DNA of 64,000 nt from Lachnospiraceae bacterium (GTDB lineage: Bacteria > Bacillota > Clostridia > Lachnospirales > Lachnospiraceae): positions 1-64,000 of the forward strand of contig JAFSTX010000080.1 of NCBI GenBank assembly GCA_017445585.1, given 5' to 3'. Positions 43,921 to 53,370 of the stretch are shown here, one piece after another (within the stretch, counting starts at the first letter, position 1; every line of letters starts with the position of its first letter). The position numbers and the translations under genes are program-made. The notes under the pieces are model-generated. The model did not search any database, was not told where the DNA came from, and saw only the letters and a program-made list of their open reading frames with translations.

Positions 43921-45222
43921 ATGAAAACTGCCAGAGAGATCGCAGCCGATATATTATGTGAAGTAGACGGAGGGGCGCTCAGCCACGAGGCATTTTCAGG
44001 TGCCGTGGACAGAGCGGCTCTTTTGCCGAGTGACAGAGCCTTTGTAAAAAAGCTCGTCAGCGGCGTGCTCGAGCATAGAGACGGCATCGATGCGGTAATA
44101 GACAGGTATTCCAAAAAGTCCGTCTCAGCATTAAAACCTCTCGTCAGAAATACGCTCCGTATCGGGGTCTATCAGCTCATGTACCTGACTGATATCCCCC
44201 AGTCGGCGGTCTGCAATGAAGCAGTCGCCATAATAGCCAGACGGAGGATGACCGGACTTAAGGGCTATGTGAATGCAATACTGCGAAGCTGCTGCAGAGA
44301 CGGCGTGAGTGCCGCAAAGAACGCTTGCGACGTGCCGGACTATATCAGGGACATATTGATGCGCAGAACCGGCGAAAACGGCTTACAGCGCGTTCTGAAG
44401 GCGTTTGACGGCGAAGCTGAGCTCACCTGCAGGTTTCTGACCTCCAGGGCGGCTCCGGATGAGATCAAGGAACTTTTAGGCTCTCAGGGTATTACCGCAG
44501 AGAGATCGCCTCTTGCAGAGCACGGCTATATACTGAGCGGCGTGCCGATCCCGGGCGAGGTCGAGGCTTTTAAGCGCGGCCTGATACAGTATCAGGGGAT
44601 CAGTTCAGTCTTTGCCGTGCAGCTCCTGGATCCCGCTCCCGGTTCCGTCGTCCTGGATATCTGCGCTGCTCCCGGAGGCAAGAGCATAGCGCTCGCGGAT
44701 ATGGTCGGAGAGAATGGAATCGTTGCCGCCAGGGATCTTACCGAGCGAAAAGTAAGACGCATAGAAGAGAACGCGGCCAGATGCTTCATGCCTCAGATCA
44801 GGGCGGAGGTGTGCGACGCGAGGGAATTCGTGCCGGAGGATGAAGAGAAGTTCGACTGCGTACTGGCCGACCTGCCGTGTTCGGGACTTGGCACCATCGG
44901 ACACAAACAGGAGATCAGATACCGCATCACCCCAGACAAGGTCAGGGATCTGGCCGCTCTCCAGAAAGATATCCTGAAGAATGCAGTGCGCTATCTGAAA
45001 AAAGGAGGCCGCATGCTTTACTCCACCTGCACGATCACTTTTGAAGAAAACGAGGACAACTTCCGGTATATCAGGGATGAGCTGGGGCTCGCTCCGGTAA
45101 GCATAGAGCACTTTTTCCCTGAATGGAGAGAAGGGGCCTCCGACGGATATGTACAGCTGCTGCCCGGGACCGATCCCGTATCTGACGGGTTTTTCTGCGC
45201 GCTGTTTGAAAAACGGGACTGA
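43921..45222 (+). CDS. rsmB: 16S rRNA (cytosine-967-C5) methyltransferase
   Basis: 433 residues. N-terminal NusB-like domain (about 1-140: TAREIAADILCEVDGG, RRRMTGLKGYVNAILRS) is fused to a SAM methyltransferase with VLDICAAPGGKS, DLPCSGLGTIG carrying the catalytic Cys region and a second Cys in YSTCTITFEENED. fmt-rsmB-rlmN is the standard order. Immediately follows fmt. Confidence 0.95.
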   Translation: MKTAREIAADILCEVDGGALSHEAFSGAVDRAALLPSDRAFVKKLVSGVLEHRDGIDAVIDRYSKKSVSALKPLVRNTLRIGVYQLMYLTDIPQSAVCNEAVAIIARRRMTGLKGYVNAILRSCCRDGVSAAKNACDVPDYIRDILMRRTGENGLQRVLKAFDGEAELTCRFLTSRAAPDEIKELLGSQGITAERSPLAEHGYILSGVPIPGEVEAFKRGLIQYQGISSVFAVQLLDPAPGSVVLDICAAPGGKSIALADMVGENGIVAARDLTERKVRRIEENAARCFMPQIRAEVCDAREFVPEDEEKFDCVLADLPCSGLGTIGHKQEIRYRITPDKVRDLAALQKDILKNAVRYLKKGGRMLYSTCTITFEENEDNFRYIRDELGLAPVSIEHFFPEWREGASDGYVQLLPGTDPVSDGFFCALFEKRD

Positions 45223-45288
45223 GGTAAAAAGCTCGAAGTCAAATGAGACAAAGGCCCAAAACGACTGAAGTTTAAAACGAGACTGAAT

Positions 45289-46332
45289 ATGACCGAAAAG
45301 ACCGATATTAAATCATTATACTTTAACGAGCTTGAGAGTTTTGTAACGAATGAACTCTCACAGCCTCGCTTCAGGGCCGCACAGCTCTTCTCATGGATGC
45401 ATGAGAAGAAAGCGGCGGGCTTTGACGAAATGACCAATCTGCCTGCTTCCCTGCGTGAAAAGCTTCCACAGCTCTGCGATTATACGTCTCTGCGCATACA
45501 TACCGTACAGACCTCCGCAAAAGACGGCACGAAGAAATACGCCTTTGTGCTGGCTGACGGCAATATAATCGAAAGCGTATATATGCGCTATACCCACGGG
45601 AACAGCGTATGTATATCATCGCAGGTAGGCTGCCGTATGGGATGCAAATTCTGCGCGTCCACGATCGACGGACTCGTCAGGAATCTGACGGCTTCTGAGA
45701 TGCTTGAACAGATATACGAGATAGAACGCGATACCGCAACCCGCGTCTCCAATGTAGTCATCATGGGCTCGGGAGAACCGCTGGATAATTATGATAACGT
45801 GGTCCGCTTTATCAGACTGATCACCGATGAGCGCGGTGCTGACATGAGCCAGAGAAACATCACACTCTCCACCTGCGGCCTCGTCCCGCGGATCAGGGAT
45901 CTTGCCGGCGAGGATCTGTCAATTACTCTGGCGATCTCGCTTCACGCGCCGACAGACGAGCTGCGCAGACAGACTATGCCGATAGCCAACAGCTACAGCA
46001 TAAGCGAGATCATGGACGCCTGCGAATATTATTTTGATAAGACCGGACGCAGGATCAGTTTCGAATACAGCGTGATAAAAGATCTGAACGACAGCAGGGA
46101 GACGATAGAACAGCTTGCCTCGCTGCTTCACGGCAGGAATTGCCATGTGAACCTGATCTCGGTCAATCCGATTAAAGAGAGAGACTACCGCGCGGTGGAT
46201 TCGCTTTCCCTTGATCAGGTCAAAAACATCTTGGAAAAATCGTCAATAAATGTTACTATAAGAAGAAGGCTCGGAAGTGATATCGACAGTGCCTGCGGAC
46301 AGCTCCGCAGGAGGGTCGTTTCAGGGGCCTGA
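45289..46332 (+). CDS. rlmN: Dual-specificity 23S rRNA / tRNA adenine-C2 methyltransferase
   Basis: Radical SAM enzyme that methylates A2503 of 23S rRNA and A37 of some tRNAs. 347 residues with AAQLFSWMHEK at the N-terminus, cluster motif CRMGCKFCAS (CX3CX2C), MGSGEPLDNYDNV, SLHAPTDELR and a C-terminal IRRRLGSDIDSACGQLR with the catalytic Cys. Follows rsmB by 66 bases. Confidence 0.96.
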   Translation: MTEKTDIKSLYFNELESFVTNELSQPRFRAAQLFSWMHEKKAAGFDEMTNLPASLREKLPQLCDYTSLRIHTVQTSAKDGTKKYAFVLADGNIIESVYMRYTHGNSVCISSQVGCRMGCKFCASTIDGLVRNLTASEMLEQIYEIERDTATRVSNVVIMGSGEPLDNYDNVVRFIRLITDERGADMSQRNITLSTCGLVPRIRDLAGEDLSITLAISLHAPTDELRRQTMPIANSYSISEIMDACEYYFDKTGRRISFEYSVIKDLNDSRETIEQLASLLHGRNCHVNLISVNPIKERDYRAVDSLSLDQVKNILEKSSINVTIRRRLGSDIDSACGQLRRRVVSGA

Positions 46333-46395
46333 TACCGGTGCGTATAGCTCGGCAGCTTTTTGCTGCGCCGCATCCGTGCTTGGAGGATATCTGAA

Positions 46396-47142
46396 TTGAA
46401 AGCGTATGCTGTCACAGATGTGGGCAAAGTCCGCAGACAGAACGAAGACGCCATATTTACATCTACAGATCCGGTAGGGCTTCTGCCGAATCTTTTTGTG
46501 GTGGCTGACGGCATGGGAGGACATAATGCGGGCGACCGCGCTTCCAGGATCGCCATCGATGCCATCACCTCATCCGTAGAAGACACGAACAAGCTTGCTC
46601 CCGAAGACATCCTGGGCGATGCACTCAGGAGGGCTAATGCCGCCATCATCAGCGAGGCAGCTGCCGATCAGTCCCTGCAGGGCATGGGTACGACCGCAGT
46701 CATGGCCACAGTGGTGGGATCGGTCCTGTATGTGGCAAATATCGGTGACAGCAGGCTTTATGTGATAAAGAACCGTCCGATCCAGATCACAAAGGATCAT
46801 TCATGGGTGGAGGAAATGGTCCGCGAGGGCAAGCTCCGCCGCGGGGACAGTACTTATCTGGAGAAAAAGAACATCATCACCAAGGCTCTGGGCATATCCG
46901 GAGAGATCTCGCCGGATTTCTTTACCGTGGACCTCGACGTGGGCAATCTCATCGTCCTGTGTTCTGACGGACTGACCGGAATGATGGATGATGATACTTT
47001 ATTTGAAATAGTCAGGCATGAATATGAGCCGCAGGAGATAGCGGCGGCTCTGGTCAGAACTGCAAAAAACAACGGAGGCCGCGATAACATCTCTGTTGTC
47101 GTCGTGGATCCTGAACTTAGTGAGGTAGACGTATGGTGCTGA
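46396..47142 (+). CDS. stp: PP2C-family protein phosphatase
   Basis: Manganese-dependent Ser/Thr phosphatase that opposes the PASTA kinase next to it. About 248 residues from the TTG start at 46396, supported by GGAGG at 46382-46386 and by the normal family start KAYAVTDVGKVRRQNED. Metal-binding motifs DGMGGHNAGDRAS, GTTAVMA, NIGDSRLY, CSDGLTGM and GGRDNISVVVV are all there. It overlaps the kinase by 10 bases. Confidence 0.94.
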   Translation: MKAYAVTDVGKVRRQNEDAIFTSTDPVGLLPNLFVVADGMGGHNAGDRASRIAIDAITSSVEDTNKLAPEDILGDALRRANAAIISEAAADQSLQGMGTTAVMATVVGSVLYVANIGDSRLYVIKNRPIQITKDHSWVEEMVREGKLRRGDSTYLEKKNIITKALGISGEISPDFFTVDLDVGNLIVLCSDGLTGMMDDDTLFEIVRHEYEPQEIAAALVRTAKNNGGRDNISVVVVDPELSEVDVWC

Positions 47143-49322
47143 AGATCGGATCGGCTCTCGGAGGCCGGTATGAAATAATAAGCAGGATTGGTTCGGGCGG
47201 AATGTCCGACGTATACAAGGCGCGTGATGCGAAGCTCAACCGCTTCGTCGCGATTAAGGTCCTTAAGGACGATTACGCTTCGGATCAGACCTTTGTTGCC
47301 AAGTTCCGTATGGAGGCGCAGTCCGCGGCCTGCCTCTCGAATCCCAATATCGTCAATATTTACGATGTCGGCGACGAGATGGGAATCTACTATATCGTGA
47401 TGGAGCTCATCGAGGGAATCACTCTCAAGCGCTATATAGAGCGCAAGGGAAAGCTCGGAGTGCGCGAGGCTATAGAGGTGGCCATGCAGGTCTCTCATGG
47501 ACTTATCGCAGCTCACGCAGAGAAGATAGTACACAGAGACATTAAGCCTCAGAATATCATGATCTCCAAGGAAGGCAAGGTCAAAGTCACGGACTTTGGC
47601 ATTGCCAGAGCAGCATCCACCAAGACGATCAGCTCCAGTACCATGGGGAGCGTGCATTATATCTCTCCCGAGCAGGCCAGAGGCGGCTTCTGCGACGAGC
47701 GCAGCGATATTTATTCACTTGGCATTATGCTCTATGAGATGCTCACCGGCAAGGTCCCCTTTGAGGGCGAAACCAGTGTGGCGGTGGCGCTGCAGCATAT
47801 CCAGGGTGAGATGGTTCCTCCGAGGGAGTATGAACCTGCCATTCCCAAAGGTCTGGAAAAAATCATCCTCAAATGCACCAGAAAGCGCCCCGAAGCCAGA
47901 TACGCCTCTGCGGCGCTGCTGCTCGAAGATTTCAAGCGTGTGCTTTCTTCGCCTGACGGAGATATAGACGTGGATGATGACAATGGTCCTGCGATCATAA
48001 CATACGGTTCCGCAGGCGCAGCGGCAGCTGCTGCCGGAGCGGTCAGAAAAGAAGAGTCTGCCGCCGAAGCCGTAAGTTCGGAGCGTATGAAAGAAGCCAG
48101 ATATCAGATGGGAGAGGATGGCGATGAAAATGCCGATGGAGAGACTGATTCTGTTCCTTTGGACGTCACCGGATCGGAAAAAGCCGAAGATGATAAGGAA
48201 CGCCGCTTCGAGAAGATAGTTACATATGCCGGGATCGTCGTCGCCGTGCTCGTGGTGGCAGTCGTCGCAATCATAGCCCTTAATATGGCCGGAGTCCTGG
48301 ACTTTGGCGGAGGCGGTACGAGTGCTTCAGCGACTGACGCCACGGTGGAGATCATGGATCTGCGCGGCAAGACCTACGAAGAGGCCAATGAGCTCCTTTC
48401 CGCAAAAGGGATCACTGTCAAGGCCAGCTATGATCAGGACAGCTCGTATCCCGAGGGAACGATCTTTTTCCAGGATATAGATCCCGGCACTGTCATAGAT
48501 TCGCCAAATGTGATCAACGTCGTGATCAATGTAGGCGACAGTTCGCTCGTGATCCCTTCAGACGTCCAGGGCCTGGAGCCTCAGACCGTAAGACAGCAGC
48601 TTACTCAGCTCGGATTCACCAATATCAATCCGACATATTACGAAGAATACAGCGAGAGCATATCCGCCGGCAAGGTTGTCAGAATTGATCCGCCGGAGGG
48701 CTCTGAAGTCACTTCCGACGCTGCAATCACTATAGTCATCAGCAAGGGTCCCGCCGCCGTGACCGTGACCGTGCCTGACGTCAAGGGAATGTCCGAGAGC
48801 TCGGCCAGATCCGCCATCACCGACCGCAAACTCGTAGTAGGCGTCGTTTCTGAAGAATACAGCACTTCCGTGGAAAAGGGCCGCGTCATCAGACAAAGTC
48901 CCGAATCCGGAAGCTCGCTTTCCGAGGGGGCATCAGTTAATATAGTCATCAGCCGCGGCCAGGAGGGAGTTAAGGTGCCTGAGCTTGGTGGGCTTACTCT
49001 CGATGAAGCTGTCAGAAAGCTCCAGGACGCCGGGCTTCTGCTTGGCGATATGGACGAAGAATTCGATGATGATCACGACGAAGGTACTGTCTGCGGACAG
49101 TCTCCGAGCAGCGGATCGCCGGTAGCCAGAAATACTAAGGTAAATGTAGTGATAAGTCTCGGCTCCGAACCGGCATCATCAGAGCCTACGCAGCCCGATG
49201 AACCATCATCGGATCAGACGGAGCCCTCACAGCCAGAGACGACTTCACAGGAAAATCCTTCGTCTGAGGCTGCTTCATCGGAGTCCGGCGAAGGCAATGA
49301 TCAGGGCGAAGGCGGGACCTGA
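47133..49322 (+). CDS. prkC: Membrane Ser/Thr kinase with four PASTA domains
   Basis: Senses peptidoglycan fragments or lipid II and regulates growth and germination. 729 residues. Kinase domain, about 12-275: GSGGMSDVYKA, Lys42, catalytic HRDIKPQN (Asp136), DFG (154-156), APE-like SPEQARGG. A juxtamembrane acidic stretch leads to one membrane helix (about 367-390). Four extracellular PASTA repeats follow (about 405-475, 475-545, 547-612, 613-680), then a Ser/Glu/Pro-rich tail of about 50 residues. The phosphatase gene overlaps its start. Cell-wall genes later in the operon (UppP-amidase) fit its role. Confidence 0.96.
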   Translation: MVLKIGSALGGRYEIISRIGSGGMSDVYKARDAKLNRFVAIKVLKDDYASDQTFVAKFRMEAQSAACLSNPNIVNIYDVGDEMGIYYIVMELIEGITLKRYIERKGKLGVREAIEVAMQVSHGLIAAHAEKIVHRDIKPQNIMISKEGKVKVTDFGIARAASTKTISSSTMGSVHYISPEQARGGFCDERSDIYSLGIMLYEMLTGKVPFEGETSVAVALQHIQGEMVPPREYEPAIPKGLEKIILKCTRKRPEARYASAALLLEDFKRVLSSPDGDIDVDDDNGPAIITYGSAGAAAAAAGAVRKEESAAEAVSSERMKEARYQMGEDGDENADGETDSVPLDVTGSEKAEDDKERRFEKIVTYAGIVVAVLVVAVVAIIALNMAGVLDFGGGGTSASATDATVEIMDLRGKTYEEANELLSAKGITVKASYDQDSSYPEGTIFFQDIDPGTVIDSPNVINVVINVGDSSLVIPSDVQGLEPQTVRQQLTQLGFTNINPTYYEEYSESISAGKVVRIDPPEGSEVTSDAAITIVISKGPAAVTVTVPDVKGMSESSARSAITDRKLVVGVVSEEYSTSVEKGRVIRQSPESGSSLSEGASVNIVISRGQEGVKVPELGGLTLDEAVRKLQDAGLLLGDMDEEFDDDHDEGTVCGQSPSSGSPVARNTKVNVVISLGSEPASSEPTQPDEPSSDQTEPSQPETTSQENPSSEAASSESGEGNDQGEGGT

Positions 49323-49333
49323 TATACAGAACC

Positions 49334-50221
49334 ATGGATCAGATCACAGGCAGGATAATCAAAGGAATCTCCGGTTTCTACTACGTTCACGACGGTACTG
49401 AGACCGTATATGAATGCAAGGCAAGAGGGGTTTTCCGTTCTATCGGAGTAAAGCCTCTGCCTGGAGATATGGTGCGGATGGAGATTCTCGACCGCGGCCG
49501 CGCGCTCGGAAGCATTCTCAGCATCCTTCCGCGCAGCAGCGAGCTTGTCAGACCTGCCGCCGCAAATGTGGATCAGGCACTTCTGGTTTTTTCCGTTAAG
49601 GATCCGCAGCCCAGCTTCAATCTGATCGACAGGCTGCTCATAAGCTATTACCAGATGTCTCTGCCGGTGACGGTAGCCTTCAGTAAAAGCGATCTGGACG
49701 ACGGGGCGCTGATATCCGAATATACTGATATCTATCGCGGCTCAGGAGTGCGCATGGTCTTTTTCAGCACACATGAGGATGAGGGGCTGGAAGACGTCAG
49801 ATCCATTCTGCGGGGACGGATCACTGTGATCGCGGGACCTTCCGGCGCAGGCAAATCATCACTGATCAACCGTCTTGCTCCGGGAGCCGACATGGAAGTC
49901 GGAGAGATCAGTCCAAAGCTCAAACGCGGCAGGAATACCACCAGACATACAGAGCTTTTCTGTGTGGGAAAAGACAGCTTTATTCTGGATACTCCGGGAT
50001 TTACATCTTTTATGCTCGAGGGAATTACGGAGAATGATCTGAGGTTCTGCTACAGGGAATTCGAAGAATATGGCAAAGACTGCAGATTCGCAGACTGCGT
50101 GCATATCGGAGAGACCTCCTGCGCAGTAAAAAAAGCCGTGGACCGGGGACTGATAAACAGAGTCAGGTATGAGAATTACCGTATGATATATGCTGATCTT
50201 AAGGCGGCAAGAAAGTACTGA
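49334..50221 (+). CDS. rsgA: Ribosome small-subunit GTPase RsgA
   Basis: Circularly permuted GTPase that assists 30S maturation. 295 residues: N-terminal OB fold (TGRIIKGISGFYYV), G motifs in permuted order (SKSD, P-loop GPSGAGKSSLINRL, DTPGF), and C-terminal zinc site (CRFADCVHIGETSC). Lies 11 bases after prkC, the standard position in Clostridia. Confidence 0.95.
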   Translation: MDQITGRIIKGISGFYYVHDGTETVYECKARGVFRSIGVKPLPGDMVRMEILDRGRALGSILSILPRSSELVRPAAANVDQALLVFSVKDPQPSFNLIDRLLISYYQMSLPVTVAFSKSDLDDGALISEYTDIYRGSGVRMVFFSTHEDEGLEDVRSILRGRITVIAGPSGAGKSSLINRLAPGADMEVGEISPKLKRGRNTTRHTELFCVGKDSFILDTPGFTSFMLEGITENDLRFCYREFEEYGKDCRFADCVHIGETSCAVKKAVDRGLINRVRYENYRMIYADLKAARKY

Positions 50222-50232
50222 ATGGTGATAAT

Positions 50233-50892
50233 ATGAGTAAAAAGATCCTTGCTCCGTCGCTTCTTGCGGTAGATTTTTCCAGACTTGGCGCTCAGGTACA
50301 AGAAGCTGAGCAGGCCGGAGCTGCCTACCTGCATCTTGACGTTATGGACGGACTCTTCGTGCCGAGCATATCATTTGGGATGCCTCTCATACAGAGTCTG
50401 CGCAAAGCTTCGGATATGGTTTTTGACGTGCATCTTATGATACAGGACCCGGACAGGTATGTGGAGGAATTCGCCGCTGCCGGCGCGGATATCATTACTG
50501 TGCACGAGGAGGCTGTCACGCATCTGGACAGGACTCTCAGGCATATCCGTTCCCTTGGCAAAAAGGCTGCAGTCGCCGTTAATCCTGCTACGGGTTTCGA
50601 GATGCTCAGATACGTTTTTCCTCTGTGCGATATGATACTGATCATGTCAGTCAATCCCGGATTCGGCGGTCAGAAGTTCATAGAATATTCTCTTCAGAAG
50701 GTCGAAGAGCTCGCACAGCTCCGTGAGCTGTTTGGATGCAGTTTTGATATAGAGGTCGATGGAGGCGTGACTCCCGATAATGCAGGAGCGCTTATCCGTG
50801 CCGGCGCCGATGTACTCGTCGCGGGATCTGCCGTATTCAGGGGTAATATCACCGAGAATGTCAGGTCCTTTATCGAGGTATTCGATGATTAA
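50233..50892 (+). CDS. rpe: Ribulose-phosphate 3-epimerase
   Basis: Interconverts ribulose 5-phosphate and xylulose 5-phosphate. 219 residues, TIM barrel: APSLLAVDFSRL, the metal ligands in HLDVMDGLFVPSISFG, MSVNPGFGGQKF, and EVDGGVTPDNAG near the C-terminus. Gene order rsgA-rpe is conserved. Overlaps the following HAD gene by 8 bases. Confidence 0.96.
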   Translation: MSKKILAPSLLAVDFSRLGAQVQEAEQAGAAYLHLDVMDGLFVPSISFGMPLIQSLRKASDMVFDVHLMIQDPDRYVEEFAAAGADIITVHEEAVTHLDRTLRHIRSLGKKAAVAVNPATGFEMLRYVFPLCDMILIMSVNPGFGGQKFIEYSLQKVEELAQLRELFGCSFDIEVDGGVTPDNAGALIRAGADVLVAGSAVFRGNITENVRSFIEVFDD

Positions 50893-51691
50893 ACTCATTG
50901 CGACGGACGTGGACGGCACACTGGTCAAAGTAGCCAGCAGGGAGATCGATCCCGGATACTTCCGGGCAATCGGCGATCTGAAGAAGATGGGAATCAGTGT
51001 AGCCGTAGTCAGCGGACGCCAGGAGGACAGCATGCTGCATATGTTCTCCCCGGTGCTCGACGACCTGTATATCGTCAGCAATAACGGCGCCTGTATCAGA
51101 TGCAACGGTAAAACGATACGCAACATAGTAATCCCGAATCCGACTGTGCATATTCTGGCCGAAGAGCTGCGGAAGTTTCATGGCTGCAATACGATGCTTT
51201 CATCGGGAGGTCGGACTTTCCGCTTTCCGGAAATGTCTGAAGAAAGCTATGAATTCTGTACCTCGTACGGCTCCCTCCTGGAGGATTTTCCGGGATATGA
51301 CGCGCTGCCCCCGGTAAACAAGATCTGCGTACTTGATGATATAAAGGGCAGACCGCATCCGGCAGCTGCGCTTTCACGCAGTTTTGATGGCGTTATCGGA
51401 CTGGATGCCGGAGACGGCTGGTATGATTTTATCAATTCAACCATCAGTAAAGGCAGTGCAGTACAATTCCTTCAGAAAGAACTCGGAGCAGGCGCGGATG
51501 AGACAGCTGTCTTCGGAGATCAGGAGAATGATATGTCTATGTTCGCATATGCGAAGTATAATTTTGCCGTTGAAGGCGCTGCAGCCATCGTATATGACGC
51601 CGCCGCGTACCATGCCGGCGGATACGCTCAGAAGGGCGTGCTCAGGATATTAGAGAATATTGTGCGTAATAACGGAGTGCTGGATGTATAA
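50885..51691 (+). CDS. Cof-type HAD phosphatase
   Basis: 268 residues, HAD superfamily type IIB: nucleophile motif ATDVDGTLV, SGR at the second motif, and FGDQENDMSMF at the metal site. These act on sugar phosphates, FMN or PLP; the exact substrate cannot be told. In related genomes thiamine pyrophosphokinase often follows rpe; here this gene takes that place. It starts inside the end of rpe, and its own stop overlaps the next ATG. Confidence 0.85.
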   Translation: MIKLIATDVDGTLVKVASREIDPGYFRAIGDLKKMGISVAVVSGRQEDSMLHMFSPVLDDLYIVSNNGACIRCNGKTIRNIVIPNPTVHILAEELRKFHGCNTMLSSGGRTFRFPEMSEESYEFCTSYGSLLEDFPGYDALPPVNKICVLDDIKGRPHPAAALSRSFDGVIGLDAGDGWYDFINSTISKGSAVQFLQKELGAGADETAVFGDQENDMSMFAYAKYNFAVEGAAAIVYDAAAYHAGGYAQKGVLRILENIVRNNGVLDV

Positions 51692-52682
51692 AAAGATCGC
51701 TGCTTACATTCTATGCCTGATCATACTGACTCTTACTGCCTGCGGCGGTGAGAGCACAGCATCGCCTTCGCGCGTACTTTATTCGGTGGGCAGTGTGAAA
51801 GTTCCGCTCAGCGAGGCCATGTTCTTTGCGGCAGGTCAGAAGGATCTGCTCGAAGATACATACGGTGCGCAGATCTGGTCGGTCGATATGGGAGATATGG
51901 ATTTCGGATCCTTTCTTGGAGACAGGATACGCACTGCTATCGCGCTGACATATGCAGGTGAAGGACTTGCGGCATCCCGCGGGATCGCGCTCTCGGTAGA
52001 TGACAAGACCCTCGTGACCTCGGCCGCTGATTACTACTATACAGGCCTCTCCAAGCAGTTCATATCCTCGATGAATATCACTCCGGATGACGTGCGCAGC
52101 GCGTTTACAGCGTACAGGCTCGCCAGAAAAGGCCATGAACAGCTGATAGATGATGCGGATATCGAAGTCAGTCGTGACGAGGCAAGAGTCATGACTCTCG
52201 CGCAGATCAGGATCAATATCCGCGGACTAGAGGGAGATGCACTGAGCGAGAAGAGGAGCCGCATAGAGGAAGCAGCATCCAGGCTCGCAGAAGGCGAAGA
52301 CTTCCTGGCAGTGGCGGCAGAGTACAATGAAGCTCCTGCAACGCAGCTCACAGTCTCCAGAGATGACCTTTCTTCGAGCGAAGAGAGAGTGGCCTTTGGC
52401 CTGGGATACAACGAGATAAGTCCTGTCAGTGAGAACGCCGAGTGGCTGTTTATATTCAAATGTCTGAACATGAGCGACGATACGCTCTCTGCGGCCAGAC
52501 GCAGTCAGTTGCTTTCCAGCAGACAGGAGGAATACTATATCTCGGAGCTCAAGACTTTTCTTACCGGCAATCCATCCGTATGGAATGACGAGCTCTGGGA
52601 CAGCCTGGATATCTCGTCGATAGATATCGGCGCGGAGTACAATTTCTACTCTGTTTATGATATGTTCTTTCCGGAGGTATGA
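51684..52682 (+). CDS. PrsA/SurA-like foldase lipoprotein
   Basis: 332 residues. The signal peptide ends in lipobox TLTACGGE, so the mature protein is anchored outside. The N-terminal SurA-like part (SVGSVKVPLSEAMFFAAGQK) and a parvulin-like segment (about 180-270: EAASRLAEGEDFLAVAAEYNEAP) suggest a chaperone for exported proteins. The PPIase region is diverged and may not be catalytic. The start at 51684 overlaps the HAD stop. Placement in a wall-related operon fits. Confidence 0.72.
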   Translation: MYKKIAAYILCLIILTLTACGGESTASPSRVLYSVGSVKVPLSEAMFFAAGQKDLLEDTYGAQIWSVDMGDMDFGSFLGDRIRTAIALTYAGEGLAASRGIALSVDDKTLVTSAADYYYTGLSKQFISSMNITPDDVRSAFTAYRLARKGHEQLIDDADIEVSRDEARVMTLAQIRINIRGLEGDALSEKRSRIEEAASRLAEGEDFLAVAAEYNEAPATQLTVSRDDLSSSEERVAFGLGYNEISPVSENAEWLFIFKCLNMSDDTLSAARRSQLLSSRQEEYYISELKTFLTGNPSVWNDELWDSLDISSIDIGAEYNFYSVYDMFFPEV

Positions 52683-52683
52683 G

Positions 52684-53370
52684 ATGGCAGGGATTGCAAA
52701 TGACTGGCTGACGCCGCTCAGGGCAGAATTCTCGAAGCCGTATTACCGGCAGCTCTATGAGCGAATGAACTATGAATACAGCCATAATACGGTATTTCCG
52801 CCCGCATCATCCGTATACCGCGCATTCGAGCTGACGCCTCTCTCAAAGGTAAAGGTTGTAATCCTCGGACAGGATCCCTACCATAACTTTGACCAGGCAA
52901 TGGGCCTGAGCTTCTCTGTGCCCGCAGGGGTGCAGATCCCGCCTTCGCTCGAGAATATATACAAAGAGATCTCGGACGAGCTGGGATGCTATATCCCTGA
53001 CAACGGTGATCTGACCAAGTGGGCGTCACAGGGAGTTCTTCTGCTAAACACCGTGCTTACGGTGCGTGCACATGCTCCGCAGTCCCACGCGAATCTGGGT
53101 TGGGAGCAGTTTACGGATGCCGCCATCAGAGCTGTGAATGCGCTGGATCGTCCGGTAGTCTTCCTGCTCTGGGGAGCGCCTGCGGGCAGAAAAGCCGAGC
53201 TGCTGACCAATCCTGGGCACCTCGTGCTCAAGGCCCCGCATCCGAGCCCGCTTTCAGCCTACCGCGGATTCTTTGGCTGCGGACATTTTAAAAAAACTAA
53301 CGACTATCTCGTGCGCTGCGGGCTTGAGCCCATAGACTGGCAGATAGAGAATATACAGGAGAAATCATGA
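52684..53370 (+). CDS. ung: Uracil-DNA glycosylase, family 1
   Basis: Removes uracil from DNA. 228 residues with the catalytic water-activating motif GQDPYHNFDQAMGLSFSV, LLLNTVLTV, and the Leu-loop HPSPLSAYRGFFGCGHF. Full length. One base after the lipoprotein stop; its stop overlaps the fusion gene downstream by 4 bases. Confidence 0.96.
   Translation: MAGIANDWLTPLRAEFSKPYYRQLYERMNYEYSHNTVFPPASSVYRAFELTPLSKVKVVILGQDPYHNFDQAMGLSFSVPAGVQIPPSLENIYKEISDELGCYIPDNGDLTKWASQGVLLLNTVLTVRAHAPQSHANLGWEQFTDAAIRAVNALDRPVVFLLWGAPAGRKAELLTNPGHLVLKAPHPSPLSAYRGFFGCGHFKKTNDYLVRCGLEPIDWQIENIQEKS

Noticed and set aside
48000..49330. Extra small genes in the PASTA region
   Set aside because: Open frames on both strands here are shadows of the four PASTA repeats of prkC.
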